DNA of 54,884 nucleotides from positions 1 to 54,884 of the forward strand of contig JAIOHV010000125.1 of NCBI GenBank assembly GCA_019912885.1. Reading direction: 5' to 3'. This DNA is from a bacterium (lineage in GTDB: Bacteria; Lernaellota; Lernaellaia; JACKCT01). The notes beneath the pieces are model-generated. The model was not told the origin of the DNA, did not search any database, and was given only the letters and a program-made list of their open reading frames with translations. Positions within the stretch are counted from its first letter, which is position 1, and each line of letters begins with the position of its first letter. Below are positions 51,606-54,884 of the stretch, piece by piece. The translations under genes were made by a program, and so were the position numbers.

Positions 51606-52256
51606 ATGAAGATTCGTTACAACGGTCATTCCTGTTTTTCGATTTTTTCCGACGAAGGCACATGTATCGTGTGCGATCCGTACGAATCGGGCGCGTACGG
51701 CGGGGCGGTCGGCTATCACCCGGTCGATTCGAAGCCGGATATCGTGGTCGTTTCGCATGACCACCCGGACCACAATTACGTGAAGCAGTTCGAAGGCGAT
51801 TTTTCGGTGATGCGCGGCTCCGGCATGGCCAGGAACATCGCGTTCGAAGCGGTGGATGCGTTCCACGACAAATCCGAGGGCGCCGACCGCGGCAAGATCA
51901 AGATTTTCAAATTCACGGTCAACGGCGTGAAGGTTTGCCACATGGGAGATCTGGGCCATCTGCTCTCGGACGATCAGGTGAAAAAAATCGGCGAGGTCGA
52001 CGTGATGCTCATTCCCGTCGGCGGCTTTTTCACGATCGACGCAAACGAAGCGCGCGACGTGGTGGAGCGCGTCCGCCCGAAGATCGTCATCCCCATGCAT
52101 TACAAGACCGACAAATGCGGCTTCGATATCGCCCCCGTCGATCCCTTTTTGGCGGGGCGCGACAACGTGAAACGCGTCGACACGGACGAGATCGAGGTGA
52201 AGGCGGACTCGCTGCCCGGCTCCACCGAGATCATCGTTCTGAAACACCGGCTCTAA
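51606..52256 (+). CDS. MBL-fold metal-dependent hydrolase (UlaG/UPF0173-like)
   Basis: The 216-residue protein has YNGHSCFSI near the start, the metal motif VSHDHPDHNYV, HMGDLGHLLS and IPMHYKTDK, as in stand-alone UPF0173/UlaG-like beta-lactamase-fold hydrolases. The zinc ligands appear complete. Substrates of this subgroup are largely unknown. The ATG follows GGGGGGAT by five bases. It is 18 bases upstream of the methylmalonyl-CoA epimerase gene, so the two are probably co-transcribed, although no functional link is evident. Confidence 0.88.
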   Translation: MKIRYNGHSCFSIFSDEGTCIVCDPYESGAYGGAVGYHPVDSKPDIVVVSHDHPDHNYVKQFEGDFSVMRGSGMARNIAFEAVDAFHDKSEGADRGKIKIFKFTVNGVKVCHMGDLGHLLSDDQVKKIGEVDVMLIPVGGFFTIDANEARDVVERVRPKIVIPMHYKTDKCGFDIAPVDPFLAGRDNVKRVDTDEIEVKADSLPGSTEIIVLKHRL

Positions 52257-52274
52257 CGAACCGAGGGAGACACC

Positions 52275-52685
52275 ATGCTCAAGAAAATCGATCACATCGG
52301 CATCGCCACGAAGAGTCTCGAGGAAGCGCTGCCGTTCTGGACCGTCGGACTGCGTCTTGACGACGCGCACCAGGAGATCGTCGCGGATCAGAAGGTCGTG
52401 GCCGCGTTCCTTCCGGTTGGCGAGACCAACGTCGAACTGCTCGAAGGCACGGACCCGGACAGCGCGATCAGCAAGTTCGTCGAAAAGCGCGGCGCCGGCA
52501 TCCACCATATCTGTTTCGAGGTGGAGAACATCGACGAGGCGCTCGCGCACATGAAAGAGCAGGGATTCAAGCTCATCGACGAGACCCCGCGCATCGGCGC
52601 GCACGGAAAAAAGGTCGCGTTCGTCCACCCTAAAACCGCCGGCGGCGTGCTCATCGAGCTGTCGCAGGACGTGCATCCGGAGTAA
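52275..52685 (+). CDS. mce: Methylmalonyl-CoA epimerase
   Basis: The 136-residue protein is a glyoxalase-fold enzyme. It starts MLKKIDHIGIATKSLEEAL with metal ligand His7, contains the central GAGIHHICFEVENI with a second histidine, and ends GGVLIELSQ with the glutamate ligand. It interconverts R- and S-methylmalonyl-CoA between propionyl-CoA carboxylase and mutase. Neither of those is in the window. The ATG has GAGGGAGAC upstream. The thiolase gene begins two bases after its stop. Confidence 0.94.
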   Translation: MLKKIDHIGIATKSLEEALPFWTVGLRLDDAHQEIVADQKVVAAFLPVGETNVELLEGTDPDSAISKFVEKRGAGIHHICFEVENIDEALAHMKEQGFKLIDETPRIGAHGKKVAFVHPKTAGGVLIELSQDVHPE

Positions 52686-52687
52686 TC

Positions 52688-53866
52688 ATGCGCGAGGTCT
52701 TCATCATTTCCGGCGCCCGGACTCCGATCGGCGGATTCGGAAAATCGCTCAAGGACGTTTCGGCGCTCGAGCTCGGCACGATCGCCGCGAAGGAAGCGAT
52801 CAAGCGCGCAAATGCGCCGGTGGACAAATTCGACGACGTACTCGTCGGCCACTGCATGATGCGCACGGATGAGATCAACATCGGCCGCTGCATCGGGCTC
52901 AACGCCGGCCTGCCGTTCACCGTGCCGGGCGCGACGATCCAGCGGCAGTGCTCCAGCTCGATGCAGGCGCTCGTCTTTGCGGCGCAGCAGATCAAATGCG
53001 GCGACGCCGAGATGGTACTCGTCGGCGGCGCGGAGAACATGAGCCGCGTGCCCTACGCGCTCTACGACATGCGCTGGGGCGCCAGGATGGGCGCGCGCCC
53101 GGCGACCGACATGCTCAGCGAGGGCCTGCAAGACCCGTTCGGCCGCTACCACATGGGCGAGACGGCCGAAAACCTCGCCGCGAAATACGACATCACGCGG
53201 CAGGATCAGGACGAACTGGCGGCGACAAGCCACGCGCGCGCGATCGCCGCGATCGAGTCGGGGCGATTCAACGACGAGATCGTTCCCGTGCCGATTCCGC
53301 AACGCAAGGGCGATCCGATTCCGTTCGACACGGACGAGCATCCGCGCGCGGACGCGTCGCTCGAAAGCCTCTCCAGGCTCAAGCCCGCGTTCCGCAAGGA
53401 CGGCACGGTCACGGCGGGCAACGCATCGGGCCTCAACGACGGCGCCTGCGCGGCGGTGGTCGCAAGCGGCGACGCGGCGAAATCGTACGACCTGCGCCCG
53501 ATGGCGCGCGTCCTTGCCTACGGCATCGGCGGTGTGGAGCCGGAATTGATGGGCTACGGCCCCGTGCCCGCGATGAAGCAGGCCCTCAAGCGCGCAAAGA
53601 TGGAGCTTTCCGACGTGCAGCTTTTCGAGGTCAACGAGGCGTTCGCGGCGCAATACATCGCCGTCGAGCGGCTGCTCGGCCTTGATCGCGACAAGACGAA
53701 CGTCAACGGCTCCGGCATCGCGCTTGGCCACCCGGTCGGCATGACGGGCCTGCGCATCGTCCTTTCGCTGCTTTTTGAGATGCAAAAGCGCGATCTGGCG
53801 GTCGGAGCGGCGACGTTGTGCGTCGGCGGCGGAATGGGCATGGCGGTCATCGTCGAAAGGGTCTGA
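52688..53866 (+). CDS. Acetyl-CoA acetyltransferase (thiolase II type)
   Basis: The 392-residue protein has the thiolase active sites: Cys88 in [11 protein letters not shown], His in the GHPVGMTG region, and the second cysteine in [11 protein letters not shown], plus NEAFAAQY. The length and motifs suit biosynthetic or degradative acetoacetyl-CoA thiolase. Together with mce it suggests acyl-CoA metabolism, perhaps feeding PHB precursors, in line with the PhaR-like regulator at the other end. It is followed by an 11-bp perfect inverted repeat. Confidence 0.94.
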   Translation: MREVFIISGARTPIGGFGKSLKDVSALELGTIAAKEAIKRANAPVDKFDDVLVGHCMMRTDEINIGRCIGLNAGLPFTVPGATIQRQCSSSMQALVFAAQQIKCGDAEMVLVGGAENMSRVPYALYDMRWGARMGARPATDMLSEGLQDPFGRYHMGETAENLAAKYDITRQDQDELAATSHARAIAAIESGRFNDEIVPVPIPQRKGDPIPFDTDEHPRADASLESLSRLKPAFRKDGTVTAGNASGLNDGACAAVVASGDAAKSYDLRPMARVLAYGIGGVEPELMGYGPVPAMKQALKRAKMELSDVQLFEVNEAFAAQYIAVERLLGLDRDKTNVNGSGIALGHPVGMTGLRIVLSLLFEMQKRDLAVGAATLCVGGGMGMAVIVERV

Positions 53867-53883
53867 TCGGCGAAAACTCAGAA

Positions 53884-53914
53884 CGCCCGCCGCCAAATTT
53901 TTCGGCGGCGGGCG
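53884..53914 (+). terminator. Candidate terminator hairpin after the thiolase gene
   Basis: CGCCCGCCGCC (53884-53894) and GGCGGCGGGCG (53904-53914) form a perfect 11-bp stem with a nine-base loop, 17 bases after the stop. There is no T-run after it, so termination efficiency is uncertain. Confidence 0.6.
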
Positions 53915-53960
53915 GTCTCGTCCGCGTCAGGCATTCTGTCGTGCGGTCCAGGCGACGTGC

Positions 53961-54000
53961 GATTCATTCCCAATTCGTAATTCGCCATTCCCCATTGGCG
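53961..54000. repeat. CAATTCGTAATTCGCCATTC simple-repeat tract
   Basis: A degenerate array of ATTC-containing units in the 496-base gene-poor gap. In translation it gives RNSPFPI, again a recurrent filler pattern. Confidence 0.55.
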
Positions 54001-54042
54001 ATCACTCCGTGCACCAGTCCCGGTCGGATTTGTCTCCCACTC

Positions 54043-54236
54043 GGAGTAGTGGGAGAAGATGGATTGGGACCGTCCCGTTGTTCTTGTAGTCCGACGTCAC
54101 GCCGCGGACCCGCGAGAGGTCGTCGAAGTCGTCCGATGTAGAAATCGCGCCCGCTGTGGTCCACGGACACGTTGAACGCAAAAGTGTCCGGGTAATCGGT
54201 CAGCGAGGTTTTCTTCGTCCAAACCACGATAGCCAC
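54043..54236 (-). pseudogene. Possible frameshifted gene remnant
   Basis: On the minus strand, a segment encoding FNVSVDHSGRDFY appears to continue, after a one-base shift near 54098, as TSDDFDDLSRVRGVTSDYKN. Both parts have protein-like composition, and neither has its own ribosome-binding site. I do not recognise the family. It may be a decayed gene or chance. Confidence 0.3.
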
Positions 54237-54346
54237 ACCCCGGGATCGCAGGAGTCCTCACCTGCTTCGGAGGTAGCGGAAAACAAGGCCTACGCTCGCC
54301 GTCGGCGCCCGGCTCAACCGCACTCGCGGCAACGCAAGATAACTAT

Positions 54347-54370
54347 AATAGGTGACTGTCCCCTATTTTT
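54347..54370. repeat. AATAGGTGACTGTCCCCTAT dispersed-type motif
   Basis: The motif, read inversely as ATAGGGGACAGTCACCTATT, is one I recognise as a widespread dispersed sequence often near small transposase genes. It has ATAGG/CCTAT ends in inverted orientation. The TAG stop of the adjacent minus-strand gene (54365-54363) lies in it. No transposase is seen here. Confidence 0.5.
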
Positions 54371-54788
54371 CGTGCAGAAAAACGAAGGCGGGGCGTCTGG
54401 GCGAAATCTCACTCGCGACAAGATTATCGCATTCGAGAGGATCGGCATTCAGATCGTCCAAGGTCGTGTTTTCGGCCCGCGTGGCGAAGAAAGCAAAGGC
54501 CTCCCCTTCCGATTCGTCAAGATGTGTATCGTATTTCATGATACCGATGCACATCGGCAATTGGCCGATATTCCCGCCAAGCAGGGTTACCGTTTTGGGG
54601 TCAGGCAGCAATTGAAACCCGCTATCGAGTTGCCCGGTCCAAACGATCTCATATTGCGGGTCGGTTTCGTCCACGTCATGGCTGCCATAGTCCCAATCCG
54701 CTGGTGGGGTGGAATCGACGGTCGCATATGCCGCAGTCACGATAAATGTAAAAATTGCCAAAGTCAACGCAAGCGTCAATCGAGACAT
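54363..54788 (-). CDS. Secreted protein of unknown function
   Basis: The 141-residue product has a clear signal peptide (RLTLALTLAIFTFIVTAAYA) with an AYA-like cleavage site and no lipobox. The mature part is acidic, with two cysteines (PMCIGIMKYD and LECDNLV) that could form a disulfide. No family is recognised. The ATG at 54788 has a perfect AAGGAGG seven bases upstream; a TTG two codons earlier lies between them. Its base composition is visibly less GC-rich than the rest of the window, and its stop codon is in a dispersed repeat, hinting at recent acquisition. Confidence 0.75.
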   Translation of the reverse strand: MSRLTLALTLAIFTFIVTAAYATVDSTPPADWDYGSHDVDETDPQYEIVWTGQLDSGFQLLPDPKTVTLLGGNIGQLPMCIGIMKYDTHLDESEGEAFAFFATRAENTTLDDLNADPLECDNLVASEISPRRPAFVFLHEK

Positions 54789-54824
54789 CGCCAAGCCTCC
54801 TTATGGTTGTATCTGCCTATATAT

Positions 54825-54850
54825 CCCGCCGCCAAGAAAGTGTTGGCGGG
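54825..54850. repeat. Inverted repeat upstream of the secreted-protein gene
   Basis: CCCGCCGCCAA (54825-54835) and TTGGCGGG (54843-54850) pair with one bulge around a seven-base loop. It could be a terminator of a gene outside the window or an operator for the gene at 54363-54788. Confidence 0.4.
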
Positions 54851-54884
54851 TATTATCATTGGCAATGTCGAACTGAGAGGTCCC

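Noticed and set aside
1-54884. tRNA, rRNA, riboswitch, integrase or complete insertion sequence
   Set aside because: I read both strands of the gaps for conserved RNA or transposase features and found none. A covariance-model search could still reveal small RNAs.

Overview
The window is about 55 kb of GC-rich bacterial chromosome with densely packed genes. Many start codons are GTG or TTG, and neighbouring genes often share ATGA, GTGA or TTGA stop/start overlaps. The mix suggests a Gram-negative bacterium of the deltaproteobacterial sphere (Myxococcota, Desulfobacterota or a nearby candidate phylum): gap-pgk-tpiA-secG operon, PHB-type regulator, lipoproteins, an exosortase-type exopolysaccharide operon, MBOAT and SGNH acyl-transfer genes, and methylmalonyl-CoA epimerase. 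This placement is inferred from gene content only. I saw no tRNA, rRNA, CRISPR array, complete insertion sequence or prophage.

Layout. 1-3416 (minus): gap, pgk, tpiA and the 5' part of secG. 3607-6707 (minus): a lipoprotein, an FmdB-type zinc ribbon, dapF and a PHB-accumulation-type regulator. 6956-9523 (plus): alpha-glucan phosphorylase. 9812-16275 (minus): a complete trp operon, trpE-trpGD(fused)-trpC-trpF-trpB-trpA. It is preceded by a candidate trpL leader peptide with tandem Trp codons, its own promoter and an attenuator-like hairpin ending in a U7 run. 16631-24438 (minus): five coupled genes that look like a glycolipid or glycan modification pathway: GtrB/ArnC-like GT2, YbhN-like membrane protein, ArnT-like GT-C transferase, and two alkaline-phosphatase-superfamily proteins with Thr at the nucleophile position. 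A small lipoprotein gene lies just upstream.

25274-37139 (plus) is an exopolysaccharide operon: GT4, Wzx flippase, O-antigen-ligase-like protein, FemAB-like transferase, DegT-like aminotransferase, polysaccharide deacetylase, an ATP-grasp/PHP-like fusion that appears inactive in both halves, a membrane GT2, a small membrane protein and a PilZ-like/lipase fusion. Converging on it from the minus strand (37124-41725) are a multidomain lipoprotein, an SGNH protein, an MBOAT acyltransferase and a 44-residue protein resembling a detached MBOAT C-terminus. 41844-49704 (plus) holds an SDR reductase, a SEC-C protein, a GspG-like membrane protein, three tandem membrane-SGNH paralogues and a small ABM-like protein. 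The right end has a miniature flagellar-rod-like protein, an endonuclease III-like protein lacking its last cluster cysteine, an EF-hand-type protein, and an MBL hydrolase / methylmalonyl-CoA epimerase / thiolase set. The last ~500 bases are less GC-rich and carry a possible gene remnant, a dispersed repeat and one exported protein.

The central theme is the cell surface. Two glycan operons with opposite orientation are flanked by acyl-transfer and esterase genes, suggesting production, export and decoration of an extracellular polysaccharide or envelope glycolipid. Nearly every longer intergenic gap contains short, simple, partly tandem motifs that appear to be dispersed filler repeats; several directly supply the start or stop codon of a flanking gene.
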